DNA of 18,649 nt from Bacteroidales bacterium. GTDB taxonomy: Bacteria; Bacteroidota; Bacteroidia; Bacteroidales; UBA4181. The translations under genes and the position numbers were made by a program. Positions within the stretch are counted from its first letter, which is position 1, and each line of letters starts with the position of its first letter. Positions 1 through 8,111 of the stretch are shown in pieces. The stretch is from the NCBI GenBank assembly GCA_031259205.1, contig JAIRLS010000042.1, forward strand, positions 1 to 18,649, written 5' to 3'. The notes under the pieces were generated by a model, which made no database searches, was not told the origin of the DNA, and saw nothing but the letters and a program-made list of their open reading frames with translations.

Positions 1-91
1 GCGGTTATGAAAAGGGATGGGAAGAAAGCGGGAAACAAAACACGGATGAAACAGTCCACTGCCCCATAGCGCCTCAAAAAAAGAATTAACC
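1..91. repeat. Right end of MITE-like intergenic repeat (copy 1, cut by window edge)
   Basis: Bases 66-91 match the right inverted terminus of the complete element at 7030-7292 (ATAGCGCCTC...GAATTAACC), differing by one base in the ATAACGCCTC part. Just inside, bases 26-51 are identical over 26 positions to 7228-7253 (starts AAGCGGGAAACA, ends CGGATGAAA), followed by a variable spacer of 13-14 bases. The element therefore enters from beyond the left edge. Its terminus lies 84 bases past the stop of the minus-strand Omp85 gene. I see no coding sequence in 1-175. Confidence 0.8.
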
Positions 92-175
92 TGTATTTCT
101 CATATTATGACCAAGAATAGCATACACGACGGGCAAGGATCTTCGGAAACGGCCTTTGCAAAAATCAGACAGGTT

Positions 176-2599
176 TCAAAACGGATAACCTATTCCGAAA
201 CTGAGGTTCAGTATTTGGCGGGGCAGTTTGTCTTCTCCGGGCAGTTTTCTAAACGCCCACCCTCGATGTCCGGCCGGATCAATCAACTTTATGCCGGTGT
301 CGATGCTGAGGATGAAATAAGTAAAATCGAGCCGGATGCCAAAGCCGGCGTCCAGCGCTATTTCGCGGTAAAACCGCTTGAAGTCGAAATCGGCGCCGGG
401 ACGTTTATTGTCCTTGTACATATCCCACACATTGCCGGCGTCCACAAACAAAGCCCCTTCTATGACCGATACCAGTTTGAATCGGTATTCCAAATTAGCT
501 TCCAGTTTGATATCGCCCGTATTGTTGGGATAAGCCGAAATGGTAACGCTGTCGCGGTAAGAACCCGGTCCCAGGCTGCGCATACGCCATCCGCGCATAC
601 TGAGCGTCCCGCCGGAATAGTATTTTTTTTCAAACGGCATGGACGCCAGCATGGTTCCGTCGTCCGACATTTTTCTCGAATTTCCGTAGGGAAAGCCAAC
701 GCCGGCGAACAGGCGACTTACCACCCGGTTGTTGGAATTGATGGTATGGTAGTAGCGCAAGTCCACATCGCCTTTGATAAATTGTGCGTATGTGTTATTC
801 AGTATCTTGTGGGGTTCGGTTGGATTCTTATCCTTAGTTTTCAACTGAAAAAAAGTATTCAGCAGCAGGCCGGCCGTTTCAAAATTGGAACGGACAAAGA
901 AAAAATTGTCCTTTTTTATTTTTTGTATGTCCCTGATAAAGGTATAGTTGCTTGATACTACCATGTGCGTCTGGTAACTGTTTTTCAGATACGGATATTT
1001 TTCGAGATACATATTGTAAAGTTCGTTCACATCTTTCAACTGCACGTAGTTGATGTCGAGCGGACGCACGGAGTGGGAGATGATACTCGATCCGCGCCAA
1101 TTGTATCCTATCGAAGTATTGAAAATGCTGCGGGTATATTGCGGACGGCGTTGATAGTTATACAACAGCGAAAAAGCCGTTTTGGGATTATACAGTCGCG
1201 TAAAACGGAAATTCCGAACGGCAAACAGGAATTTGGGCAGGTGAATGGAAGCCTCCGCCTCGTATTCCATGGCGGTTTTAAACTTAAAAGCGGCTTCTGT
1301 CGCCGAAACTGCTTCGATCATACCGCGCAGGCGCAGGTCGAGAATTTCGGCGTGACCGAAAAGGCTTTTGTTCTGGTATTGCAAGTTGACGCCGCCGCCG
1401 ATATTGCCGTCGGAGTTAGTAACTTCCGGTTCTGCCGTGTAGTAATGTTTCGCAAATGGCAGCAAATTGATGCGGCAGTCCAGATCGCGCATAGCGGCGC
1501 CATTCTGATCCGGCGCTTTTGTATATTCGATATTTACGCGGTTGAAGTTGCGTAACGCCTGTAAATGCTGATAGGTTTGATTTTCACGCGACAATTTGTA
1601 CAGCATGCCGGGAAAAAGATATAAAGACTGGGCAATGGTGGATGCCCTGACGGGAAATTGGGGCGGGATGATGAATTGTATGGCGCCTCTCTTAATGGTA
1701 TCCGAAACCACTTTGGAATTTTGCTCCATCAAATTTTGCATGTTCAGTCCGGCATTGACGATCAGCGAACGAATCCTGTACTGTGGATAAACGGTTTCTA
1801 TCAGGCGGTTATCATCGGTTTGTTCCGTATAGGGACGAATCATCATTTCGAGGGCTACCGACTTGGTACGAAAAGAGGTATCGGCAGAAAAACCGACATA
1901 GTCTTTCGAAAAACTGAAATATCCGTTTTCTTTCAGATTGGTTTCCACTCGTTTACGTTCGTTTTCCAGTATTTTTGCATCCAGATTCATACCTCTGTGC
2001 AACAGTGTATTAACAGTGTCTTTCAAGACAAGATCAGCAATAGAACTGTCGGGAATGGAATAGCTGATCCGGTTGACGACATAAGGCCAGCCGGTTTTCA
2101 CATGATAATACACATTGGCCTTTTTCTTTCTAAAAACAACAGTATCGGTCACTTGGGAATAATAATATCCCTGATTGTGAAGGCTCAGCAAAAGTTGCTC
2201 ACGGCTACGGTCAGTCATTAATTGTTGCCAGATCACAGGTTCTTCTCCGTTCTTTCTCAGCCATGCGTTCCATTTATTATCCTTTTCCGGCTTTGAACGA
2301 TTATAGAGCCACAGGTGAAAACGGAATCCAAGAATCGTTTTATTCGGCTTCTGCCTGACAAAAGGCGTCAATTGCCCCTTATCAACGTTTTTATTGTCGA
2401 TGGAAACATCGTAGGAATACAATAAATATTCTCCTTTCGGTACATATTTGGTCGAATTGCAGGCCCCGAACAACAACACAACCATCAAAAGGCTTACCAC
2501 TCCCCGATTTCCGGAGAGGAACGCTTTCTTCCCTCTCTTTCGCAAAGAAGATAAAAAAGCTCTCTTACCTGATGCATCTTGCCTGATATTCACTTTCAA
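176..2599 (-). CDS. tamL: TamL-like outer-membrane lipoprotein of the Omp85 (BamA/TamA) superfamily
   Basis: This predicted outer-membrane assembly factor (807 codons in the longest reading) would help insert or translocate envelope proteins. A hydrophobic segment ends in the lipobox LLFGAC with Cys47, which predicts a lipid-anchored N-terminus. Residues 50-385 are POTRA-like periplasmic sequence and about 385-807 form the 16-strand barrel. The Omp85 loop-6 motif is visible as MRGW (668-671), and the protein ends in an aromatic residue (GIGYPF), as barrel proteins do. Lipid-anchored TamA relatives are the TamL type known from Bacteroidota; these usually sit beside tamB, which would lie off the left edge if present. 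The start is uncertain: there is no in-frame ATG before the signal peptide. Codon 2599 is TTG, and a second TTG at 2545 would give a compact signal beginning MRKRGKKAF. The family call is secure; the TamL subtype is inferred. Confidence 0.88.
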   Translation of the reverse strand: MKVNIRQDASGKRAFLSSLRKRGKKAFLSGNRGVVSLLMVVLLFGACNSTKYVPKGEYLLYSYDVSIDNKNVDKGQLTPFVRQKPNKTILGFRFHLWLYNRSKPEKDNKWNAWLRKNGEEPVIWQQLMTDRSREQLLLSLHNQGYYYSQVTDTVVFRKKKANVYYHVKTGWPYVVNRISYSIPDSSIADLVLKDTVNTLLHRGMNLDAKILENERKRVETNLKENGYFSFSKDYVGFSADTSFRTKSVALEMMIRPYTEQTDDNRLIETVYPQYRIRSLIVNAGLNMQNLMEQNSKVVSDTIKRGAIQFIIPPQFPVRASTIAQSLYLFPGMLYKLSRENQTYQHLQALRNFNRVNIEYTKAPDQNGAAMRDLDCRINLLPFAKHYYTAEPEVTNSDGNIGGGVNLQYQNKSLFGHAEILDLRLRGMIEAVSATEAAFKFKTAMEYEAEASIHLPKFLFAVRNFRFTRLYNPKTAFSLLYNYQRRPQYTRSIFNTSIGYNWRGSSIISHSVRPLDINYVQLKDVNELYNMYLEKYPYLKNSYQTHMVVSSNYTFIRDIQKIKKDNFFFVRSNFETAGLLLNTFFQLKTKDKNPTEPHKILNNTYAQFIKGDVDLRYYHTINSNNRVVSRLFAGVGFPYGNSRKMSDDGTMLASMPFEKKYYSGGTLSMRGWRMRSLGPGSYRDSVTISAYPNNTGDIKLEANLEYRFKLVSVIEGALFVDAGNVWDMYKDNKRPGADFDFKRFYREIALDAGFGIRLDFTYFILSIDTGIKLIDPAGHRGWAFRKLPGEDKLPRQILNLSFGIGYPF

Positions 2600-2680
2600 C
2601 TGTATCTTTATTCGTTATCTGTTATCTTCTTTTATCTGTCCAACCTGTCGGAGGGGATTTACCGGCCTTATTTCAGGGTC

Positions 2681-2711
2681 CAAAATTACATGAAAAGCAT
2701 GAATTTTCCAA
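2681..2711 (-). promoter_or_regulatory. Bacteroidota-type promoter of the tamL-like gene
   Basis: Read on the minus strand, TAATTTTG (2681-2688) matches the -7 consensus TAnnTTTG exactly. A TTG (2709-2711) stands 20 bases upstream, the expected distance for the -33 box. Transcription would begin near 2675, leaving a leader of about 75 bases to the first possible TTG start. Confidence 0.6.
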
Positions 2712-2867
2712 GCGCAGAAAACGGAAAAAAGTTTTTTTACGAATGAAAGATACACAATATAAAATCAATAATCGCCCCGGAGAAAAAATAAATTTTTATT
2801 TCATAGAGAAATTTCCTTCCTGTTTCGGCAAAACCAAGCTGCATTCACATGTTGGAATCAACAACCC

Positions 2868-2899
2868 TTTCAGTATAATTATATACATTTGTATCTTTG
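2868..2899 (+). promoter_or_regulatory. Orphan plus-strand Bacteroidota-type promoter motif
   Basis: TATCTTTG (2892-2899) is a full TAnnTTTG match. TTTC (2868-2871) lies 20 bases upstream, one base off the TTTG -33 box. The predicted transcript would start near 2906 and run into a gap with no recognisable gene, towards and antisense to the end of enolase. AT-rich DNA yields such motifs by chance, so confidence is modest. Confidence 0.35.
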
Positions 2900-3262
2900 C
2901 CCCCCAAAAGGGAATTGCTAATTTAAGTATGGTTATTTTTGCTCTGCATTAAATTCGATATATAAAATTCAACAATTTATAATTTTGATCTCGTCAAAAT
3001 CTTTATATGGTCGGCAATGCCTTTTTAGGACGCCACCAACGCCTTATCAAACTACATCGGCGCGAGTGATTTTTGTTACAAACGGCACGATTTTTGAACA
3101 TATTATTAATACAAATAATAGATTAATGGCTTAATTAAACGGATTTAATATGATGAGGCTTAATATTATCATACTTTCAGGCTTACAGTTGCGCCTTTTC
3201 GTCATGGTTGCCGATAAGAAAAAGAAATAAAACATTTAATGGACAACTTCTATTTTCTCTAT

Positions 3263-3331
3263 GGCCTCTGTGAAACACCTGTGGCGCTCTGTGAGATGAT
3301 TTACACAGAACGCCACAGAGATTACAGAGCC
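3263..3331. terminator. Imperfect hairpin downstream of enolase
   Basis: The arms are 3263-3293 and 3304-3331. The inner 17 bases pair with two mismatches (CCTGTGGCGCTCTGTG against CACAGAACGCCACAGAG) around a ten-base loop, and an outer GGC-TCTGT part pairs with a small bulge. It lies about 87 bases past the enolase stop. It has no strong U-tract, so it may be a dispersed palindromic repeat or an mRNA 3' stabiliser rather than a classic intrinsic terminator. Confidence 0.4.
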
Positions 3332-3417
3332 TGATTTTGAGGCAGTTTCGAGGTAAGGTGTAATAGCCGGAACTTCACGGGCTTTTGACGGTTACCTGTC
3401 TGCCTTCCATAGCGGGA

Positions 3418-4707
3418 TTAGCGTGCGTATTTGTATTGTTTGCCCGGATAACGCGCTTCCTTGCCCAGATTTTCCTCAATGCGGAGTAACTGGTTATACT
3501 TGGCAATCCGATCCGAACGGGATGCGGAACCTGTTTTAATCAAACCGGTATTCAGCGCTACGGCCAAGTCGGCGATAGTGTTGTCTTCCGATTCGCCTGA
3601 GCGGTGGCTCATGATGGCGGTGTAGGAGGCACGGTAAGCCATGTTCACCGCATCAATGGTTTCGGAAAGCGAACCGATCTGATTTACCTTCACCAGAATG
3701 GAGTTGGCGACTTTCTTTTCAATGCCCATTGCCAGACGTTGGGTGTTGGTGACAAAAAGGTCATCGCCTACAAGTTGGACTTTATCTCCGATGGCATCGG
3801 TAATCAGTTTCCAGCCTTCCCAATCGTCTTCGGCCATACCGTCTTCGATAGAGATGATGGGATATTTGTTTGTCCACGTTTTCCAATAGTCTGCCATTTG
3901 TGCGGAAGTCAATTTGTCGCCGCTTGATTTGTGCAGGTGATATACTTTTTCCTCCGGAAGGTAATATTCGGACGAGGCGGGATCAAGCGCCAGATAAATA
4001 TCCTGCCCCGGTTTGTAGCCGGCTTTTTCGATGGCTTGCAGGATAACGGTTACAGCTTCTTCATTGGATTTCAAATTGGGAGCGAAACCGCCTTCGTCAC
4101 CAACGTTGGTAGAATATCCGCCGGCTTTCAGCACCGATTTCAGATGGTGAAACACTTCGGCCCCCATGCGCAAAGCTTCGCGGAAATTGGGCGCGCCTGC
4201 CGGCATGATCATAAATTCCTGAAAATCGATACTGTTATCCGCATGAGAACCGCCATTGAGGATATTCATCATCGGAATGGGAAGCGTATTGGCATTTACA
4301 CCACCCACGTAGCGGTAAAGTTCTTGCCCCGTCAATTCCGCCGCAGTTTTTGCCACTGCCAGCGATACCCCCAAAATGGCGTTAGCGCCTAATTTACCCT
4401 TGTTGGGCGTGCCGTCCACCTCAATCATGCGAGCGTCGATGGCGTTTTGGTCGGTCACATACATGCCGGTCAGCTCGTCGTTCAATACGGTATTGACATG
4501 CTCAACGGCTTGCAAGACGCCTTTGCCCTGATACCGGCTTTTATCGCCATCGCGTAATTCGACGGCTTCGTGCACTCCCGTAGACGCTCCCGAAGGAACG
4601 ATGGCTCGTCCTGTATGCCCGCTGGCGGTTAATACTTCCACTTCAACCGTGGGATTTCCTCGCGAATCAAGTACTTCGCGACCAATTATTTTAACTATCT
4701 GTCCCAT
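3418..4707 (-). CDS. eno: Enolase (phosphopyruvate hydratase)
   Basis: Converts 2-phosphoglycerate to phosphoenolpyruvate in cytosolic glycolysis and gluconeogenesis. Its 429 residues match the normal bacterial length, and it begins MGQIVKIIGREVLDSRGNPT, the canonical N-terminus. Visible active-site elements are the GASTG loop (40-44), the acid/base Glu205 in GDEGGFAPN (203-211), Mg ligands Asp242 (LALDP), Glu288 (SIEDG) and Asp315 (VGDD), Lys340 (LVKVNQ), the SHRSGE signature (367-372) and Lys391. It starts with ATG, and a TAnnTTTG box lies about 63 bases upstream. It is a single-gene unit transcribed divergently from the M3 peptidase gene, with the two promoters in a 203-base spacer. Confidence 0.99.
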   Translation of the reverse strand: MGQIVKIIGREVLDSRGNPTVEVEVLTASGHTGRAIVPSGASTGVHEAVELRDGDKSRYQGKGVLQAVEHVNTVLNDELTGMYVTDQNAIDARMIEVDGTPNKGKLGANAILGVSLAVAKTAAELTGQELYRYVGGVNANTLPIPMMNILNGGSHADNSIDFQEFMIMPAGAPNFREALRMGAEVFHHLKSVLKAGGYSTNVGDEGGFAPNLKSNEEAVTVILQAIEKAGYKPGQDIYLALDPASSEYYLPEEKVYHLHKSSGDKLTSAQMADYWKTWTNKYPIISIEDGMAEDDWEGWKLITDAIGDKVQLVGDDLFVTNTQRLAMGIEKKVANSILVKVNQIGSLSETIDAVNMAYRASYTAIMSHRSGESEDNTIADLAVALNTGLIKTGSASRSDRIAKYNQLLRIEENLGKEARYPGKQYKYAR

Positions 4708-4769
4708 AAAATTTTATACTAACAAAAAATTATATTTACTATTATGCTTAAACTTATAAAAAGAAAGAA

Positions 4770-4777
4770 CAAAAGTA
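4770..4777 (-). promoter_or_regulatory. -7 box of the enolase promoter
   Basis: On the minus strand TACTTTTG matches TAnnTTTG exactly. No TTTG is visible 19-21 bases upstream, only a T-run, so the -33 element is weak. The predicted leader is about 55 bases. Confidence 0.5.
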
Positions 4778-4825
4778 ATAGGAATTTTCTGAAAAATAGA
4801 CGCTGATGAAAATAAAAAATAATAC

Positions 4826-4854
4826 CTTGCGTTATTAATATCGAATTATATTTG
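4826..4854 (+). promoter_or_regulatory. Promoter of the M3 peptidase gene
   Basis: TATATTTG (4847-4854) matches the -7 box. CTTG (4826-4829) provides a TTG 17 bases upstream, slightly closer than the usual 19-21. The leader to the ATG at 4911 is about 50 bases. It is back-to-back with the enolase promoter, about 70 bases away. Confidence 0.5.
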
Positions 4855-4910
4855 TCTGTACATATATTAATGTCTGTATTTCATAATGTTAATATTTTTT
4901 CAACATACAC

Positions 4911-7013
4911 ATGAAAATAAAAAACGTTGTAACTTGTTTGGCAGCCGGCATGATAGCAAGTTCCTGTCATCAATCGTCTCCTGAAAACGGCATGAATCCC
5001 TTTCTTACCCCCTGTGAAACACCGTTCGGTGTGCCGCCGTTCGACCGGATCAACCATGAACATTATCTCCCTGCGGTAGAAACCGGCGTCAGAGAACATC
5101 TGAAAGAAATCAACGCCATTGCCAAGACGAAAAAGCCCACCTTTGAGAATGTCATTGCGGCGTATGACAGGAGCGGAGAGATATTGCGCAACGTACTGCC
5201 CGTGTTTTACGGCATTAGCAATGCCAACACCTCCGAAGAAATAGAAAAAATCGACGAAACAATTACGCCTGTCCTCTCCGGACACTATGATAATATTTAC
5301 CTGAATGCCGAACTGTTCGATAAAATCAAAGAACTGTACGAACAGAAAGATGCGCTGGAGTTGGACGATGAGCAATCCCGGCTGCTGGAAGAAACTTACC
5401 GGACGTTTGTGCGCAACGGTGCGGATCTCTCGCCGGACGACAAATCGAAACTGCGCGAGTTGAATCTGGAAATATCCGTGTTGCAGCTCAATTTCCGTCA
5501 AAATCTGTTGACAGAAACCAATGCGTTCCAATTGATCATTGACGATGAAAAACAACTTTCGGGGCTTCCCGAAGTGCAGAAACAAGCGGCTGCCGAAGCT
5601 GCAAAAGCGGCAGGCAGGCAAGGATGGCTTTTCACCCTGCACAACCCAAGCATCATGCCTTTCCTGCAATTCGCCGACAACAGGGATTTGCGCAAACAAA
5701 TGCTGGAAGCCTACCTCAACCGGGGCAACAACAATAATGACAACGACAATAAAGAAATTGTCGCCAAGTTGGTGGCCAAACGTCTGGAAAAAGCCAAATT
5801 GCTGAAATACATCAATTATGCCGACTATGCTCTAAACGACAGAATGGCCAAAACGTCCGAAAACGTATATACGCTTTTGCACCGGATCTGGACGCCGGCA
5901 TTGAAGAAAGCCCAAGAGGAAGCCGCCGACATGCAACGCCTTATCAACAAGTCGGGCGCTGCTTTCGAACTTGAAGCATGGGACTGGCGCTATTATAATG
6001 AAAAAGTGATGAAGAACAGGTTCGACCTCAACGAAGAGGCTTTGCGTCCTTATTTCCGGCTGGAAAACGTCCGGGAAGGTGTCTTTGAGGTAGCCAGGCG
6101 CCTGTATGGTATCACTTTTACGGAATTAACCGACCTTCCCAAATATCATGACGAGGTGATCACCTGCGAATGTAAGGACGCCGACGGGACTCATCTGGGA
6201 ATCCTTTATCTGGACTTCTTCCCGCGTCCCGGAAAACGGGGGGGAGCATGGTGCGGAACATACCGCGATGCGATTTACGAAAACGGCAAACGGGTAGCGC
6301 CCGTCACTACGGTGGTATGTAACTTCACCCGTCCTTCGGGAAATACGCCGGCGTTATTAAGTCCCGATGAAGTGGAAACTCTTTTCCATGAGTTCGGCCA
6401 TGCCTTGCACAGTTTGTTTTTGCAAGTGCATTACTACGGAACATCGGATGTTCCGCGCGACTTTGTCGAATTGCCTTCGCAAATCATGGAACATTGGGCG
6501 TTCCACCCCGAAGTGTTGAAACTGTATGCCAAACATTACCAAACAGGCGACCTCATTCCCGATGAACTGGTGCAGAAAATGCAAAAAAGCAGCAAGTTCG
6601 GGCAAGGATTCGCTACTGTCGAATATCTGGCCGCCTCCTTCCTCGATATGGATTACCATATCCTGACCAATACGGACAGTCTGGATATTCTGAAATTTGA
6701 AAAGAAATCAATGGACAAGCTGGGACTGATAAAGCAAATACCGCCCCGTTACCGCACTACTTCTTTCAGTCATACGATGGGAGGAGGCTATACGGCCGGA
6801 TATTACAGCTACATTTGGGCGGAAGTGCTCGACGCGGATGCTTTTCTCGCTTTTACCGAAACGGGGGATATCTTTGACCAAACAATAGCCAACGCATTCC
6901 GAAAGGAAATCCTCGAAAAAGGCGGGATTTATGACGCTATGCTGATGTATTTCAATTTTCGCGGATCCGAACCCCAAATTGACGCTTTACTGGAAAACAG
7001 AGGGTTAAAATAA
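4911..7013 (+). CDS. dcp: M3-family zinc metallopeptidase, peptidyl-dipeptidase Dcp type, probable lipoprotein
   Basis: Predicted to remove C-terminal dipeptides from oligopeptides. At 700 residues it has the usual Dcp/oligopeptidase A length. The zinc site is the HEFGHALH motif at 493-500 (ligands His493 and His497, catalytic Glu494), with the third ligand Glu in DFVELPSQ (about 520) and the substrate-binding block FSHTMGGGYTAGYYSY (619-634). The N-terminus has a short basic stretch, a hydrophobic core and ASSC with Cys19, followed by HQSS. This is a lipobox-like ending and suggests export to the periplasm, unlike the cytosolic E. coli enzyme. A low-complexity Asn/Asp stretch (272-280) sits in the helical domain. 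It is preceded by its own promoter, and its 3' end is followed after 16 bases by the inverted-repeat element. Family certain; Dcp rather than oligopeptidase A is inferred. Confidence 0.93.
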   Translation: MKIKNVVTCLAAGMIASSCHQSSPENGMNPFLTPCETPFGVPPFDRINHEHYLPAVETGVREHLKEINAIAKTKKPTFENVIAAYDRSGEILRNVLPVFYGISNANTSEEIEKIDETITPVLSGHYDNIYLNAELFDKIKELYEQKDALELDDEQSRLLEETYRTFVRNGADLSPDDKSKLRELNLEISVLQLNFRQNLLTETNAFQLIIDDEKQLSGLPEVQKQAAAEAAKAAGRQGWLFTLHNPSIMPFLQFADNRDLRKQMLEAYLNRGNNNNDNDNKEIVAKLVAKRLEKAKLLKYINYADYALNDRMAKTSENVYTLLHRIWTPALKKAQEEAADMQRLINKSGAAFELEAWDWRYYNEKVMKNRFDLNEEALRPYFRLENVREGVFEVARRLYGITFTELTDLPKYHDEVITCECKDADGTHLGILYLDFFPRPGKRGGAWCGTYRDAIYENGKRVAPVTTVVCNFTRPSGNTPALLSPDEVETLFHEFGHALHSLFLQVHYYGTSDVPRDFVELPSQIMEHWAFHPEVLKLYAKHYQTGDLIPDELVQKMQKSSKFGQGFATVEYLAASFLDMDYHILTNTDSLDILKFEKKSMDKLGLIKQIPPRYRTTSFSHTMGGGYTAGYYSYIWAEVLDADAFLAFTETGDIFDQTIANAFRKEILEKGGIYDAMLMYFNFRGSEPQIDALLENRGLK

Positions 7014-7029
7014 AAAACGGCGGCGATTT

Positions 7030-7292
7030 GGTTAATTCTTTTATTGAGGCGCTATGAAAAACAATTCTTCTGACCTCCACGAAGGCGCGAAGGTAGAGGC
7101 GAAAGTCTTTCGCCTGAAAGCATGAAATGGTTTTCGCTTGAAAGCACGAAGTTTTTTTACTTTGCGTTCCTTCTGCGACTTTGTGTTTGAAAAAAAGTCC
7201 CGCAAGGAATTTTGAGATAGATCGGAAAAGCGGGAAACAAAACACGGATGAAATATCCATAGACTGATAACGCCTCAAAAAAAGAATTAACC
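7030..7292. repeat. Complete 263-bp MITE-like element with 26-bp terminal inverted repeats (copy 2)
   Basis: The left terminus 7030-7055 (GGTTAATTCTTT...GCGCTAT) and the right terminus 7267-7292, reverse-complemented, agree at 24 of 26 positions. Between them lie a near-perfect hairpin at 7097-7115 (AGGCGAAAG-T-CTTTCGCCT), two 19-base direct repeats 24 bases apart beginning TTTCGC(C/T)TGAAAGCA, and CACGAAG-type words also present at 18314-18544. The interior has no plausible protein and no clear target-site duplication. It fills most of the 343-base gap between the M3 peptidase stop and the LOG gene. It could be a non-autonomous mobile element or a palindromic 3' mRNA element. Confidence 0.8.
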
Positions 7293-7321
7293 ATTAATTT
7301 TATTAATTTTAAAAAAAATTG

Positions 7322-7329
7322 TAATATTG
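7322..7329 (+). promoter_or_regulatory. Weak -7 box upstream of the LOG-family gene
   Basis: TAATATTG has seven of eight consensus positions; no TTG -33 box is at the expected distance. The next bases (7332-7349) match the leader of proC at 17 of 18 positions, which supports a true promoter-leader unit. Confidence 0.35.
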
Positions 7330-7356
7330 CACCAGAAATTTTAAATCGATCGGATA

Positions 7357-8070
7357 ATGAATGCAGTCAATGAGGAAAAAATAAGGGATGCGTTTGTCAG
7401 CAAGACGTGGAATGAAATAAAGACCGACGATTCCTGGTTGGTCTTTAAGATCATGTCGGAATTTGTAGAAGGCTACGAAAAGTTGAGCCGGATAGGGCCA
7501 TGTGTGTCTATCTTCGGTTCTGCGCGTACTACGCCTGATCAGCCCTATTACAAAATAGCGGAGGAGATTGCTTACAAACTGACGCAATTCGGCTACGGCA
7601 TTATCACCGGCGGCGGGCCGGGCATCATGGAAGCAGGCAACTTAGGCGCTATGCGCGGAAAAGGAAAATCCGTAGGCCTGAACATCAACCTGCCTTTTGA
7701 ACAGTCACACAATCTGTTCATTGATTCCGATAAATTGATCACCTTCGACCACTTTTTCGTCAGAAAAACCCTCTTTATCAAATATGCACAGGGATTTATC
7801 GTTCTGCCGGGAGGCTTCGGTACGTTGGACGAACTGTTTGAAGCATTGACTTTGATACAAACCGGAAAAATAGGAAAATTCCCTATCGTAATGATTGGAA
7901 AAACCTATTGGGAAGGACTGGTGGACTGGATTAAGTCGGCTATGCTGAAAAAAAACAAGTACATAAAAGCAGAGGACTTGGAATTGTTTACTATTGTTGA
8001 TGCTCCGGACGAAGCGGTAGAGCTTATCAACAAATTTTATTCAAAATATTTGTTGAGTCCTAATTTTTAA
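7357..8070 (+). CDS. LOG-family protein (nucleotide 5'-monophosphate phosphoribohydrolase)
   Basis: A 237-residue Rossmann-fold protein of the TIGR00730/LOG family, whose members cleave the N-glycosidic bond of nucleoside monophosphates (cytokinin riboside 5'-monophosphates in the best-known cases). The family signature PGGFGTLDE lies at 151-159, GGGPGIMEAGNLGA at 85-98, the phosphate-loop region GSAR at 54-57, and the conserved Arg in FFVRKTLF near 136. An N-terminal extension of about 45 residues before SIFGSAR makes it the longer LOG form. The physiological substrate in this organism is unknown; a purine-salvage or housekeeping role is more likely than hormone production. It stands alone, about 40 bases ahead of the next gene, which has its own promoter box. 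Confidence 0.92.
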   Translation: MNAVNEEKIRDAFVSKTWNEIKTDDSWLVFKIMSEFVEGYEKLSRIGPCVSIFGSARTTPDQPYYKIAEEIAYKLTQFGYGIITGGGPGIMEAGNLGAMRGKGKSVGLNINLPFEQSHNLFIDSDKLITFDHFFVRKTLFIKYAQGFIVLPGGFGTLDELFEALTLIQTGKIGKFPIVMIGKTYWEGLVDWIKSAMLKKNKYIKAEDLELFTIVDAPDEAVELINKFYSKYLLSPNF

Positions 8071-8083
8071 TGAATATATTTTA

Positions 8084-8091
8084 TATCTTTG
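8084..8091 (+). promoter_or_regulatory. -7 box of the SPOR-like/barrel two-gene unit
   Basis: TATCTTTG matches TAnnTTTG exactly and lies 20 bases before the ATG at 8112, giving a leader of about 15 bases. No good TTTG is at the -33 distance. Confidence 0.45.
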
Positions 8092-8111
8092 TTTTCTGAA
8101 AAATTTAACTC

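Larger units (their letters stand above)
2600..3417. other. 818-base AT-rich intergenic region without a convincing gene
   Basis: This gap separates the 5' end of the tamL-like gene from the 3' end of enolase. Base composition is clearly richer in A+T than the flanking genes. It contains the tamL promoter, a plus-strand promoter-like pair at 2868-2899, a second plus-strand TAATTTTG at 2980-2987, a sigma-54-like GG-N10-GA match at 3083-3098 and an imperfect hairpin at 3263-3331. Short open frames (2743-2952; 3150-3230) have no recognisable product. It could hold a small RNA or a decayed gene; neither is shown by sequence alone. Confidence 0.5.

Noticed and set aside
107..955. 282-codon plus-strand frame opposite the tamL-like gene
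   Set aside because: Antisense to the conserved barrel region, no recognisable protein features.
2743..2952. 69-codon frame in the AT-rich gap
   Set aside because: No domain, no signal, and a promoter motif lies inside it; treated as chance.
3150..3230. 26-codon frame beginning MMRLNIIILSG
   Set aside because: Possible small hydrophobic peptide, but nothing beyond an open frame supports it.
4881..5699. 272-codon minus-strand frame opposite the M3 peptidase
   Set aside because: Shadow frame, Phe-rich translation typical of antisense reading, no domain or signal.
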